Positions 32,401 to 43,770 of a stretch of DNA of 64,000 nt are shown piece by piece. The position numbers and the translations under genes were made by a program. The stretch spans positions 1 to 64,000 of the forward strand of contig JASJZH010000005.1 in the NCBI GenBank assembly GCA_037178975.1, read 5' to 3'. The first letter of the stretch is position 1, and each line of letters starts with the position of its first letter. The stretch is from Oscheius tipulae (lineage: Eukaryota; Nematoda; Chromadorea; Rhabditida; Rhabditidae). The notes under the pieces are model-generated. The model was not told where the DNA came from. It worked only from the letters and a program-made list of their open reading frames with translations, and searched no databases.

Positions 32401-34402
32401 CGAAGAGACGGCCCTCGTCTACTATATTAGACAAATTATCGAGAAAAATATACAAAATTGGCAAAACGCTGATTTTTCGTAGTATAACAATTTTCTCCAT
32501 TTTTCTCGGCAAGTTTTGCCAAGTAGACGTATCAGGGGTGTAATTTTGCCCTGAAATGATTGAACACATCTAGAAACCGAGAAAATAAGTATTAAGCGCA
32601 GATAAATGCCAATCAAGGTGATGCCATTACCCGGCTTCTACAAAATGCGCACCGTTTAGCCGTTTACTCACAATCTCAGTGCTGCTTTAAATAGAAACCT
32701 ACATCAAATGTGTCCTCCTCGTCCTCGAGTCTTGATTCAAGTGAGGTGTCTGAGAGCTGTTGGAAATGTTCCAGTGTGAGACCGAGACTCTCCCAGTTGT
32801 CCGGAAGACGCGATGTGCTGGGCTCGGAGTTTACGATCTGAAAGCGATTTTCTTGAAGAAAACGTTCACTAATTCGTACCTGACAGTCCTCATAGTTGTC
32901 GTAGCTGATGACGTGCGTTCCGCCCTGACTATCGGCCACAGCCAGACGAACGTCGGCCTTCTGAAAGCGATTCTGCTGCTCCTGCGTTAACTTGACTATC
33001 GTCCTGTTGATTTTGTTCCTTCCGAGCACACGAGCCAGCTGGAACTGGCAGAACTCGTCCGTCTTCTTGGGAATCTGAAAATTTGAGTCCCGGTCACAAA
33101 AACTGGGAATATTCCTAGCAAAATGTGAAAACTTTGACTCATTTGCCAAGGGGCATTAAAGGTCACGAATTTTCAGGAAATGCGCAATGTTTCTTCAATT
33201 ACTCAGCCAGTTAGCACTCGGATTACAAAACAAAAAGGGGCTGGGTTCGATCTCTGTGTGTGAAATCAGTTTTGCCTTCTGCCAAAAAAAAACTTGGAAA
33301 CATGTTTGGGAGTTTGATTATTACGTCCATTGGATAACATTTGCATTTATCACTGTAAGCCGATTGTTTCCTTAAGTTCGATGAAATTAGATATTGATAG
33401 GCTGGCTGATTTGAATTCAAAACTATGCAAAAGATACTAAAAATTACCTTGTCCAAAGATATTTTTGAAGATTTACCGTTAACTGCGTATATTAGATGTC
33501 TCAAACCTTACGGAGGTGCTCGTTTGCTAAGGAGCTTCTCGATCTCCAAAAAAAAGGGCGCCTTTTAATAAAAATTGCTCACTTTCTTTAAAAACTTGTG
33601 AAAACTGACTAAGACCGTAGATCATTCACACCCAGTTAATCGCTAACTTCACCATGCTTTTTTGCAACAAAAAAGAGGGAAATACCCACAGCATCCGGAT
33701 GAAGTCGGCTGACGCGAATCTGTTCTTTCAGGTCCATTAGTCGTTGAATTTCCTCCGTTTTGGTCATGACCGTTTTCTCGACGACCTTCTCCACGACGAG
33801 GTCTTCTTCGCCATCACTGATTGTGATTTCAGGGGCGGAGACAGCGGGCAGGTCGAAGAGAGCCTCGTCTCCTTGCCGTTGGCGCTTCTTCAGTCCGTCC
33901 ACGAGCCCTCGACGAGCCTCTTCCTCATTCTCGCAGCCTAAACACGTGAAAATACAAAGTTGTTGGGAAGAATTCCCACCTCGAGCCAGATTCTCCAAGT
34001 GTTTTCTCTTTCCTTTGTTCAGAAGGACATCTTCTTCGTACTTTTTGAGACGGCGATCTTCCTAGAGCCCGATTCATAGATTTTTTAGCCAAAAATCAGC
34101 CACTAACCAGAACTTTTTGCTTGAATACGGGAACATCACGTCCATCAAAGACGAAAACAGGTCGAATCTTATAGAAGAGCAGCTTGGCCATGCGGCTGAG
34201 CATCAGGGCAAGATGAGGCGAACGTGACTCGGCCGGGAAGGCCAACTGGGCTTGGTAAATCCAGATTGAGACGTCTGAACGTTTTGCTCAGTCCAGACAT
34301 GGAAAATGACTAACCTACTGCGAGTTTCTTACCCTCCATCGATTCCAGCGTGACTGGTTGACAGCAGGGCTCTAGAATGGGCCACAAGCCAGTAATACCC
34401 AT
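29476..34402 (-). CDS. XPG/ERCC5-type structure-specific endonuclease
   Basis: About 13 exons, roughly 730 residues, shorter than vertebrate XPG because the spacer is reduced. XPG cuts 3' of the lesion in nucleotide excision repair. The start at 34402 gives [20 protein letters not shown]. The second exon joins in phase as [13 protein letters not shown], with catalytic Asp in [13 protein letters not shown]: the N nuclease region. A charged spacer follows (33.9-31.8 kb; a Lys/Glu-rich part and the acidic [15 protein letters not shown]). The I region begins [18 protein letters not shown] with GEAEAQC, continues [15 protein letters not shown], and ends in the helix-hairpin-helix [26 protein letters not shown] and a basic C-terminal tail with [14 protein letters not shown] follow. 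All acidic metal ligands are kept. I see no clear PCNA-binding box. The gene is divergent from BBS2. Confidence 0.93.
29912..29975 (+). repeat. Dispersed repeat family R2, short copy c
   Basis: In an XPG intron: ggggtcgcacaaaagttta, then agcaggaatccagttgaccc. It lacks the middle of copies a and b. Confidence 0.5.
31393..31445 (+). repeat. Dispersed repeat family R2, short copy d
   Basis: In an XPG intron: gggggtcgcgcaaagttttt, then agcagatattcagcagacc, matching copy c in layout. Confidence 0.5.
33200..33262 (+). repeat. tRNA-like fragment (XPG intron)
   Basis: An A-box-like cagttagcactcgg and a B-box ggttcgatctc lie about 40 bases apart. The similar first half to the 38.9 kb fragment suggests a shared tRNA-derived repeat. 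Confidence 0.35.
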
Positions 34403-35156
34403 CCTTGCTGTAAATTTGCGAGATTATGACAGGAAATAACGAGAAAAAGGGGAGGAAAATTTGCTGGTTTTGAAACATGGGGCTTTTCATGAGACTGGTG
34501 GAAAATCTTGGTACGTAATTGCGAATTTTCGCCCGTTTACAAGACGAGGCCATTATAAAAAGCAAATAAAATTAGATGGAAAAGATTCCAAGGTAAGTGA
34601 GACTAAAATCGAGAAAATCGAATGGAAAAGACGGAAATACGGAGTTCAAAGGCACTTTTTGTTGGTTTAGTGAGTTCGTCTGGTTGCTAGCATCATCTCT
34701 CCAACAATTTGGGGTTTTTTTTATGAAAGAAAACACAACAAAAACGAGTAAAAGAACGAAAACAGTGAATCGAGCCTCAAAATGACAGTTTGTGTCGATT
34801 TTAAAAGTTTTAACAGCTGCATCCTTCTGTTACCTGCTAGGGGTATGAAATTTTGACATATAAAGAAAAAAGAAGGAGAAAATTTGTGAGAAAGGGCAGG
34901 AAAAGTACAAGAGAGCATCAGGGAAGCAAGTCTGCAGCTTTCCCCAATGGGGCGCCAGTTTGATATCAAATTGTGAAACGCGCGTTAATTTGAAATTTTC
35001 GTATTTTCAACCTTTTTGGGCTTCCAAGTTTTTGTTTCTACTTTCCTGGAAAATCCCAATCTAAACTCCCTCAGCCAGTGTCAACAACGTTTCCATGACG
35101 ACCAACCCTTTTTCTCCCCGTTTCTCTCCTTAATTCACACATAAAAGCTTACAGAA
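34403..35156. promoter_or_regulatory. Divergent promoter interval between XPG and BBS2
   Basis: About 750 bases separate the two start codons, so both promoters must lie here unless they use distal starts. The BBS2 ATG follows gcttacagaa, a plausible trans-splice acceptor. Nematode BBS genes are normally driven by an X-box for the RFX factor DAF-19; I did not find a match I trust by eye. Confidence 0.4.
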
Positions 35157-38100
35157 ATGTCAGAAACTGCCAAAGAAGAGCCAAAGGAGACAGTTACGGA
35201 AGGAGAGAAGGCAATTGTTCATGTACAATTGGTATCTAGCAAGCAACTGGGCCAACGTCTCATTCCCAACTGCGGAATAAGCGCCAAATTTGAACCGAAA
35301 TCAGAGGAGAAAGTCGCCGTAGTGACCACTTCCAACAAGATTCTAGTTCAATGTGAGTTGCAAGAAGAAACGAAAATCCGAAGTTTCAGCTGATGAGACA
35401 ACACTCCACATGAAAGACAAGATCCGTTGCATAGCTTCAGCCCCTTTTGGCAACGATTATGACTACATTGTGGTCGGAACAGAGTCCCAGGTCATTCTCT
35501 ACGACATTTACAATAATGTCACGGTTTTTACGAGAGATATTGCGGATGGAGTCAACTGTTTTACTGTAATCTACAGAAGAAATTGTTTGAATTGAATTCT
35601 GTTTATAGGTTGGCAAACTGGCACAGAGAGAAGCAGTAATATATTGTGGAGGGAATTGTGCGATTTGGGGCTTTGATCAGAATGGAAGTGATGTTTATTG
35701 GACAGTTACAGGTATGTTTAGAGAAAAAGAGACGAAGGGACAGACAGAGAGACGGAGACAGAGAGATAGATTCTTAGAGATACGGAGAGATGGAGAGACA
35801 GAGAGAGACAGACGCAACAAGCGTGCCTCCATCGTGAACAGAGTATTCTTTTTTTTTTTACCAAGACAATCACATTCCGAACGCCGCGTCACATTTTTCA
35901 CGAGACTTTTTAATTTTTTTTGCTACAAACTTTTCGAATGCAATTCATCGAAAACGTATAAAAAAGGTGCCATTTAGAAGAAGAGACTAGTTGCTGCTCC
36001 TCTCCGACGGCCCAAGCTCAAGAGGACACCTGGGCCTTCCAGCCAGTTGGCGCTCCCTTCCCGGACATGCTTGTCCGCGTTCCCGCTTTCCCGGAAAGAC
36101 GAACATGCACGTCGGAGTGTGGTACAAGCACGGTAAGCCGATTCACGGACGCGCCTGGAATGAGGGTGGCGTAGTCGAATGCTCCTTCTCGTATTCGAAG
36201 ACGGAGCTGACGGGCAAGAAGGATATAAGTGGACAGATCCAGTTCCTGGCCTACAAGGGAGACTACAACTCTCTTGGCTAGTACGAGTGGCTGCCCTACG
36301 AGACGCTAAAGAAGCAGGAAAAACACAGGGAGCTGGTTCGCTGTGGACAGTCTTGTCCCGTCATCATGAAGCGTGCCGACGGGAACGAGCGTCTCGACTA
36401 CCTGGACCTCGGGATGAAGTTGCTCTGGTGGCCAACAACGGAAAGTCCGAAAAGGGCGAGAGCGGAGCCTGTCAGAAGCTTCTGCCATCCTTCGCAACCT
36501 GAACCCGTCTCCGACTGGTATCAAGATTTAAGACGATCTGTGGTATGACCTCGAAAATGGCGACAACTTCCCCAAAATTGCGTGTCCAGCTGACGACCAC
36601 CAGCTGAACTCCGATACTTGACCCATGTTCCAGCACATGGCCTTTTGGTACAAGCACGGAGAGCCTGTTTTTGGAAGGGCCTACCCAACCGAGGCTGGCA
36701 AGGTCGCTGCCCATTTAGAACGCAACAGGAAAACGCTGGTCCCGAAGTCGATTCGATGCAGCCATTGCCGGCTGGCTGGTAAGAAGAAAGTCATCCAGGG
36801 AGGCCCTGCCGCCTCGTTCAAGGTTCTCTTCAAGCGTTGTGTCGCCTAATAGGGCTAATAAACGTATAACAAGACTGGCAATGTTTTTTTTTGACAAATT
36901 TATGCGAAAGACCGAGATACAGAGAGACGCAGTGACAGACAGACAGAGGGACACTGAGAAAGTGTAGGCGATGCTGTGACCACAATGTGCCTTGTCGACT
37001 ACGACCAAGACGGTGAAAACGAGCTCCTCATTGGCTCTCCGGACAGTGAGATTCGTGTCTTCAAGGACGACCTGATGCGAAAGGAGATCATGGAAACAGA
37101 CGCTGTTCTCAAACTGACAAATGTTGGAGAGTGAGAGCAGTCTAAAAGACCCAATCAAATGTTTTTCAGTGACTGCTTTGCCTACGCTCTTGCCAACGGT
37201 ACCCTGGGTGCTTACAGAAAAGACGAGAGGCTCTGGAGAATCAAATCGAAGCACCTTGTCATCGATATTTTAAACTTCCCCGCCGCACCAGGACAATGTA
37301 CCTCGGTCTGGGATAACGGCAAAAAGGACATCAGGACGGTGAATACAGGAGACCAACTGGCCTCCTATACTCATGACGCCCAAATTGTGTCGGCTTTTCT
37401 GAAAACTACTTCGGAGGGACTAAACCTGATGACGGCTAGTATCGATGGAACATGTGAGCAGAGAAAATGAACTTTCAAAAAAAAAAGTTTCAGTGGATGG
37501 TTATGCCGTTGAAGGCAGAACTGAAAAGGTCGACAAAACACAAGAAACTCTCCGAGAGTTTGGCCAACAGAAACACAATCTTTTAGTATGGCTTCCTCCA
37601 GTGGGTACAGGTTTTTTTTTCAGATGGAACTGAGTAATTTTGAAGCCGAAGAAGCTATGAAGGAAGCTGATAAGAAACGAGAACTGAGAATACCGGCCAA
37701 CACTACGGTAGACGCTTCGAAAGAAGGTATTTAAGTCAAAGCAGTTTGATTCTCTATCTCTCTGTCTCACTGGCCTCTGTCTCTCAGTCACTGTATACCA
37801 ATTTTCAGTCAACCTGGATGACCGAACCCTCTATCTGAAGCTGAAAGCAAGCAACGACGTTTGCATCAGGGCTGTCATAGCCTTTGCTGAAGGGATGTTT
37901 GAGGGGGATTCTTATATTTGGTGAGAAAGTAGAAACTGTCAGCAACAATAGAACTTCAGGGTCCCGCCCAAACTGACAGGGACAGGAGACGAGCTCCTTC
38001 TCCCGCTTCTCTGTTACAAAGATGCCGACTGTGAAATAAGTATGCGGGCCTTTTTAGGACATGTTGATGCGTAAAATAGAGTAGTGAGCGGAACAAATCT

Positions 38101-39427
38101 GTCATTTTAGAGACCGTCTTTTCATCTTCGAGTGCTACATCGCGATTCAGAAGTTTTCCAGATTCATGTGGCTTGAGAGCCATCCCCACTTCAAGGAACC
38201 GGTTAATTATGTTGAATGCAACATGAAAGTTAGAACTCAGAGGGTGAGATGGAATCCTTACCTCTCTGTCACTTTCTATCTCTATGTATCTCTAATTCTC
38301 TGGCTCTCTGTCTCTTTGTCTCCCTGACTGTCTGTCTCTCTGTCTCTCTCTGTCAACCTCATTCAAACCTTTAGGTAGTCGACTGGATACAGGAATCCTT
38401 TACGGTGATTCAAGACCACATTCCGACCATAGACAAAGACGCGAAAGAAGTTGACTTCAATTTCATTGAGCTCGCACCGAAAAAGGAGCTGTCTCTCTTG
38501 GTCAGAGTCAATGTCAATACTGAGAAGGTATGTCTTGTCCTTTGTTTTTTTCAACAGCTAGACGCAGATCTGGATCTACTGTGACTGTATGGAGACAACT
38601 GGCGACATTCTTCAGTCTCTGGCTACCTATGTCAATGCCACATCGGCCACTTCAGTCGCTCACTATCCGAGCTACATCCAAGAAGTCGAGCAGATTATCG
38701 AACAGGTATCTATGTCCCAAAAACGGTACGAGAAAAACTTTAAGATGGACGACATGTACGAGGTAGAGACGCGACTGGACACTGATCTGAGTACTCAAAC
38801 ATCGATGGTGAAAGAACTCATTGTCAGAGCAGAAGATACTATTTACGTAGAGGATATGTGAGTTTGGAGCGGAACAGAGAGAGAGACAGAGACCGATTGT
38901 TGGCAGAATATACCAGTGGTTAGCGCATTCGTTTGGAGTTCAAACGTTGTTGGTTCGATCCTTGCAGGTGACAAACTTTTTGTTTTAACGTTTTCTATGG
39001 TTTTTTTAATGTTTTGAGCTCAGAAAAAGGTTTTCTCGCTTTATAAACCTCTTAGTTTTGCTCATTAGCTTACCTTTTGCTTTCACTGTCATAATCTACA
39101 CGGAACTGATTAGACAGAGACAATCTTGCAGGGACCAAGCTCGGAAATACTACAACCGTCTAAAGATTGCTGACACTGCCATGAGACAGGCCTTTCTTCT
39201 CAAGCACAGCCACCATGAGACCTTGGTCAAAGGGCTCCGCCGATTGAACAAAATCATCGAATTTGCTTCGAAACTTCGAGGTTGAACGGCTTCTTCCTCC
39301 TCTAAAATTTCCTGTTTCAGTGGGAATCCCAGGCCGCGATATCATCGCCTCCTGCCGCGACGCCATTCGTGAAGACAACAAGGAAATCATCGCAAAAGTT
39401 CTCCAATATGGAGCTAAAAACGACTAG
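35157..39427 (+). CDS. bbs-2: BBSome subunit BBS2
   Basis: A multi-exon gene starting [21 protein letters not shown]2 is a beta-propeller subunit of the BBSome, which carries membrane cargo along cilia with intraflagellar transport. The propeller exons show [40 protein letters not shown] and [21 protein letters not shown] coiled-coil linker ([10 protein letters not shown].. [20 protein letters not shown]) follows, then the gamma-adaptin-like and platform region ([19 protein letters not shown]). The C-terminal helical part contains [44 protein letters not shown] and [20 protein letters not shown]. It ends at 39427. Domain order and ending match the family. Several introns hold CTCTGT-type simple repeats; the one at about 35710-36966 holds a decayed gene copy. 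Ciliary expression is inferred from the family. Confidence 0.9.
35985..36860 (+). pseudogene. Decayed gene copy with WYKHG repeats inside a BBS2 intron
   Basis: A protein-like stretch with at least two frameshifts and in-frame stops. It contains two related repeats: [20 protein letters not shown].. with [20 protein letters not shown], and later [20 protein letters not shown]... An intervening part reads [20 protein letters not shown]. There are no introns, and an AATAAA lies just after the terminal stop (about 36853), which fits a retrocopy, though no poly-A tail is visible. I do not recognise a named family. It is on the same strand as the host gene, and its poly-A signal could disturb host transcripts. 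Confidence 0.6.
38262..38362 (+). repeat. CTCTGT-type simple repeat in a BBS2 intron
   Basis: A degenerate (TCTCTGTC)n tract. Similar tracts in either orientation recur in introns and spacers from here rightwards (35.7, 36.9, 37.7, 43.2, 43.5, 47.7, 50.2 kb). Confidence 0.8.
38908..38970 (+). repeat. tRNA-like fragment (BBS2 intron)
   Basis: An A-box-like tggttagcgcattcg, a possible anticodon-arm stem cgtttggagttcaaacg, and a B box ggttcgatcc in tRNA order. The acceptor stem does not pair well, so it is more likely a tRNA-derived repeat than a functional gene. Confidence 0.4.
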
Positions 39428-39826
39428 AATTGAAGGTTTATTAATCGAGAATTTAAGATGAAATTGTTGTATAAATGGTTTTTCTTTTAGAAAATGTGGG
39501 CTATCTGGAAGGCAGCTTGGGGGGTGAATGCTCGAGAAGGTAGGGGGCCTGGCGTCTAAGCGCGGAAGAAGCAGTACCTGAAATTTTTCCGTTCTCTCTG
39601 TCTCTTTACTGTAAGAGCTATAGGTGTCAGAGGATGACTGTCAGTGAATCAGGTATGAATAGGTTATTAATAAGGGATGGGAACGGCCCGAGGTTATTTT
39701 CGGTCATTACAATTCCAATCTTGAGATCTAGCGGTTGAGATACCAGGAAAATTTAAGCCTTGTTTTAAACGCTCTGAGACTGCGTAATCTATTATCCCGA
39801 GTGAGCTGTTCGGTATTTTTTTTATC

Positions 39827-40036
39827 TTAGACCCACCAGAGAGCATGGATGATGGCAGGCAGGTAGAAGAAGAAGCACAGAATAATGTTGACGGCAACAT
39901 GAATGTTGCAGTCGGATCCGTGAATGAAGATGGCTAGAGGCTGAAAAACTATGTTCAAAAACAAATTTCCCCAAATCCCTACCGGCAAGAAGATGGCGAG
40001 GATAAGCTCGATGATCTGCTGCATTTCGATGGCCAT
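39827..40036 (-). CDS. PMP3/UPF0057 family membrane proteolipid
   Basis: Two exons (39983-40036 and 39827-39940) encode 55 residues starting [19 protein letters not shown]. The intron removal restores the family hallmark LAIFLPPLAIF, followed by a polar loop ([11 protein letters not shown]) and the second membrane helix [19 protein letters not shown]. Family members are small two-helix membrane proteins that respond to salt and low temperature in plants and fungi and affect membrane potential in yeast; the nematode role is not defined. The length is normal for the family (50-60 residues). It is convergent with BBS2, 400 bases away. Confidence 0.92.
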   Translation of the reverse strand: MAIEMQQIIELILAIFLPVGIWGNLFLNIVFQPLAIFIHGSDCNIHVAVNIILCFFFYLPAIIHALWWV

Positions 40037-42817
40037 GGTTCTAAAAAAATCAATATTTATTTGTTTGGGACAGAAGACAACAAGAAGGAAGGAGGGGGTA
40101 ACTAGGCGTGGTTTACTGCCATTGAGCGGCCCGTGGAAACTGGACCGGTTCACAAATGATTTGACCTTAGCCGCCACCGTCGCCCGCATCCCACCGAAAC
40201 TTTTTGTTTATCAACAGGGAACAGGTAGAATTCGAAACTGCGGGAATGAGTCAGAGAGAAGGGGCAAAAGACCAGAATGCGTCATCTCTGTTATTCTGTT
40301 GACATGAACTTTGGATGGGGGTGCTGGAAAATGGTGTGTAAAGGGTAGTTGCCAAACTTTCTGTAGAATTCGTTTGTCTCTGTCTCTCTAAAAGGTTTTG
40401 GATTGGTATGCATAAGCTGCGAAGTGCCCAAAGTGTACCGGTCAGCGCGGCGGCTGGGGATGAACCAGCTGAATAAATCGATTTGGACGAGGGTTGATGA
40501 GGCGGAGCTCGACAGTTTCTAAAAACAAACAAGACACTATCCCATTCGAGAGAACAATACTCTTTTTATAACCAGCAGTAACAAAATCACGGAATTCCGC
40601 GATATAATCCAAACCAGCTGACAAAAAGTGCTCCCGTACCGCTTTGAAAACAAAACATGTTGTTTGTTTAACAGACAGTCGCGATGAGACCCCGTGTCAA
40701 CAAACAGTATTGCCACAAAAAAAGAAGGAATCCCCACCAATCACGATCGGCCAACTCATTTATAAGTGAGGCCATTGAATTAGCTAGTCAATTACTAGGA
40801 AAAAGTAGTAAAGAGCGTTGGCAATAGAGATGTATCTGGTGTGACGGAAGGCGATATATAAATGGGAGTCTGAAGGTCAGCAGACTGATTGGATCAAGGA
40901 TCTACACTCTCTGTTTCTGCTTCTTTGTCTCTTTGTCTCCCTATTTCTGAGTTTCAATGACTCTCTGTCTCAAAGTTTCAAAAAGTAGCGGAGACGAGAA
41001 GAGTCGACAACTGTCGCAAACACATCCCTCTTTCCAATAAAAACATCTTCTTGACTTCAATTTTACGATCAAGAACAGGAATATGAGTTGGTTTTCCTCA
41101 ACACGAGAAAATTTAAAGAGAAACGGCAGAGCCGCAATCAGAAGGAGATTATAGAGTCTTTTTCCCCCACGCGCCAGCTCTGAGGGGATCAGCAATCCCT
41201 CAGAGAACTCAATTAGGAGGGACACCAGCAAATTCCTAGACATTTTCGCGTAGGAAAGAGGAAATCTTTAGGATGGGGGAGGAACACAGAGGAAAGAGTA
41301 CAGGAGAGTGCCATTCACTACCATTGTTGTTCCTCTCGCGCAAACATGTTTGCGGTCGGGGGGCTGGAGCTGAAATGTACAGGTCGGAAGGGGACTGGGC
41401 GTGTTGTACAATATGTCTCTCTGTCTCCGGGGTTAATCAGAGAGTAGACTGGACTGAAGAAAAGAGTGGTGAATAAACAGAGGACATCTGGCAATACCCT
41501 CCCTGTCCTCCCAATGGACTCCTTTGTCAAGCTGAAGGAAAGAGCGCCACATAACTTTTCATGGAACCTATTTCGAAGATGTTTGTCTCCTAGTTGCTAC
41601 AGGACGGATTATGACATTATGAATGGGATTGGGCAATTCCACTCGACAAAAGAAGAGCCAAATTGCCCAGAAAACATTGTTGTTTGCGAAGTTTAGAGAG
41701 ACTCCTCGCTCTTATCTCCCGCTCGAAAATGCATGGTATCGCCGCTCTCTGTTCAATAGAGGCCCTGGTCACATACATTGTCGCAAATAATAGCCAATTG
41801 CCACAATATCCAGTTTTAATGGGTGGACGGATTGTGAAAAGAATTGACGAACAGAGACTGAAGGTGATGATCGATTCGAATGGACAACATGTGCTCCCAG
41901 CCTCGCGCTCTTTCCGATTAGTCGTAAACATATTACAGCCTGACAGATCGATTTTGAACTTGGGCACGCTGTAACAGGAGCGTGAGGAGATTTGAAACAC
42001 AGCGCCAACTTGGACAAATAGAGGTCGACCGGCTGTTTATCAATATACGGAGAGGCACGCGAATTGATAAGGTTGGGAACTATTGGGTGATCAGAAGGGG
42101 AAGGAAGACAGAGAGGCAGGGACTAGGTGATGTTGACGAGTTGAAATCCTTTTCTCAGACCAAATTACTTAAAAAAAAGAAGCTTTTGTCGTTTTTGCAA
42201 TAACCAACTTTGCAACATTTCGTAATTAAAGACAAATACGTTTTCCGACAGCAATTGCTTGTTTCTTCCTCCACAAGATTTGATCCTGCCAGATTTGATG
42301 CCTTGGGACTCAATGACAGTAATAACCACATCCCTTTGAAATCTGCACGATTCCTATATGATTCTGCCCACCTGCTGTGGCTCTTACTTCTCACTTCAAT
42401 CTGTCCGTATGTTCCTCTCGAATCGAGGTACTGTGACAGAAGTAACGTTCTGCCAACGAAGCTATTTCCCAAACTGACTCGATTTGGCTTGATTTGCCAA
42501 CTATTAGTGTGCGCACAAATTAATGCACACTAATTGCGATAATGGCTTCAAACAGACAGACAGAGAACAGTTTAAAAGAGATCGACTTCTCGAGTAGATT
42601 CTACCAGGCTCGTGAAAGGACACGAAGTAGTATTACAAGATGCTTGACTGGCAGATGGATTATTTAGAAATAAAACGTCTCTCCAAACGTTAGCTCGAAA
42701 ATACTGAGACCATTGATCGTCCGGACACTGACTGCCTGCCATCTGAAGACTTTTGTCTTTCTGTCATTCTGTCAAATACTGATCGAGAGGGAATGAAAGG
42801 ATTTTTTCAAGTCTTAT
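40037..42817. other. Intergenic, no gene supported
   Basis: About 2.8 kb between the PMP3-like gene and the small secreted-peptide gene. Some open frames reach about 100 codons (for example 41663-41974 plus), but they lack recognisable motifs, signal sequences or splice-consistent neighbours. A short hairpin lies at 42503. Confidence 0.45.
42503..42534. repeat. Perfect 10-bp hairpin
   Basis: ATTAGTGTGC and GCACACTAAT separated by 12 bases. It lies about 280 bases beyond the stop of the minus-strand secreted-peptide gene, in its downstream region. Confidence 0.7.
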
Positions 42818-43057
42818 TTACAAGCTTCTCTTTGATATATCTTCTCCTTGTCGATCCTTCGTCCAATCTTTGAGCTCCTCCATTTTCTCTTCCTTCTTGA
42901 TAGCTGCTAATACTGGAGCTGGAGCTCTCACTGGCTCAATGGTTATTCCTAAAAATATAAGTTTCTCCTTTTAAACTGACCAACCCAAAGGTAAAATTGC
43001 GTGGCTGACGTTCACAGCCAAAAGGAAGAAAACGAAGAAGAGGCGTAAGAACATCAT
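42818..43057 (-). CDS. Small secreted peptide, 67 residues
   Basis: Two exons (42985-43057 and 42818-42948) join in phase. A strong signal peptide (MMFLRLFFVFFLLAVNVSHA) is followed by a mature region of about 47 residues: ILPLGITIEPVRAPAPVLAA, then a charged helix-prone tail ending SKRSL. It has no cysteine and one weak dibasic-like site (SKR) near the end. I recognise no family. It could be a secreted effector, a cuticle-associated peptide or a neuropeptide-like precursor; nothing in sequence decides. Splice borders are good (GTTGGT..TTTTTAG). Confidence 0.65.
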
Positions 43058-43770
43058 GACGACTGGCTGAACTGACCGCACCTGTTTATGTCCTTGGTCA
43101 GACAAGAGTAGACATAAACACTTCTTTTTCTGGACCTCATATGACCAAAGTGTAACTTTTGTCTGCTTCTTGCAGTTCCGGTAAAAGAGAGAAACAAAGA
43201 GACACAGAGACAGAGAGAAACAGAGAAAGAGAGGGAGTGAGCTGCGTTCACCAATCGGCCACGCTGTCATACTTCTTGAACCCAGCCCAGTCTCATCAGC
43301 TTCGAGCGCATACATTTAGTGCTGCGACGCTAGGGGGAGCAGCAACTTCAACACGTCATATCTCGGAGTAGGAAGGGGTGAAGCGAATATATCCCGTAAT
43401 ATCCATGTCAAGGGCTAACGAATGACACTATACCCAATATCAAAGTCCAACTTAAGTTGGCAGGCTTCCCTAATGAGTGAGAAACAGAGAAACAGCGGAG
43501 AGAGACATAGAGAGAGGTTGATAGACAAAGAGACAGAGAGACAGAGATATAGGTAGACGATCTGAGTTCAAATTTAGTGTCTCTCTGACTCATCTCACGA
43601 CAACACTTCCTCTGCGTGGATCGTTTGTCAAATCAGTTATTTTCCGCCCATCAACGGGTCAGCCGCGTCTCTCGTTTAAAAGCATCACGACTACCAGTCT
43701 TCACAGCCAGTTTTCGTCCTTTTGCTTCCTTGTTCTATTGACTTTCTTCAATAAAATTCTGGCTTTCAGA
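43058..43770. other. Divergent spacer with CTCTGT-type repeats
   Basis: Separates the minus-strand peptide gene from the plus-strand glycine-rich gene. It contains GAGACAGA-type tracts at about 43185-43240 and 43475-43550. A TTTCAG directly precedes the ATG at 43771, as expected of a trans-splice site. Confidence 0.5.

Noticed and set aside
41663-41974. 103-codon plus-strand frame
   Set aside because: No motif, signal peptide or neighbouring exon; an equally long frame exists on the other strand.
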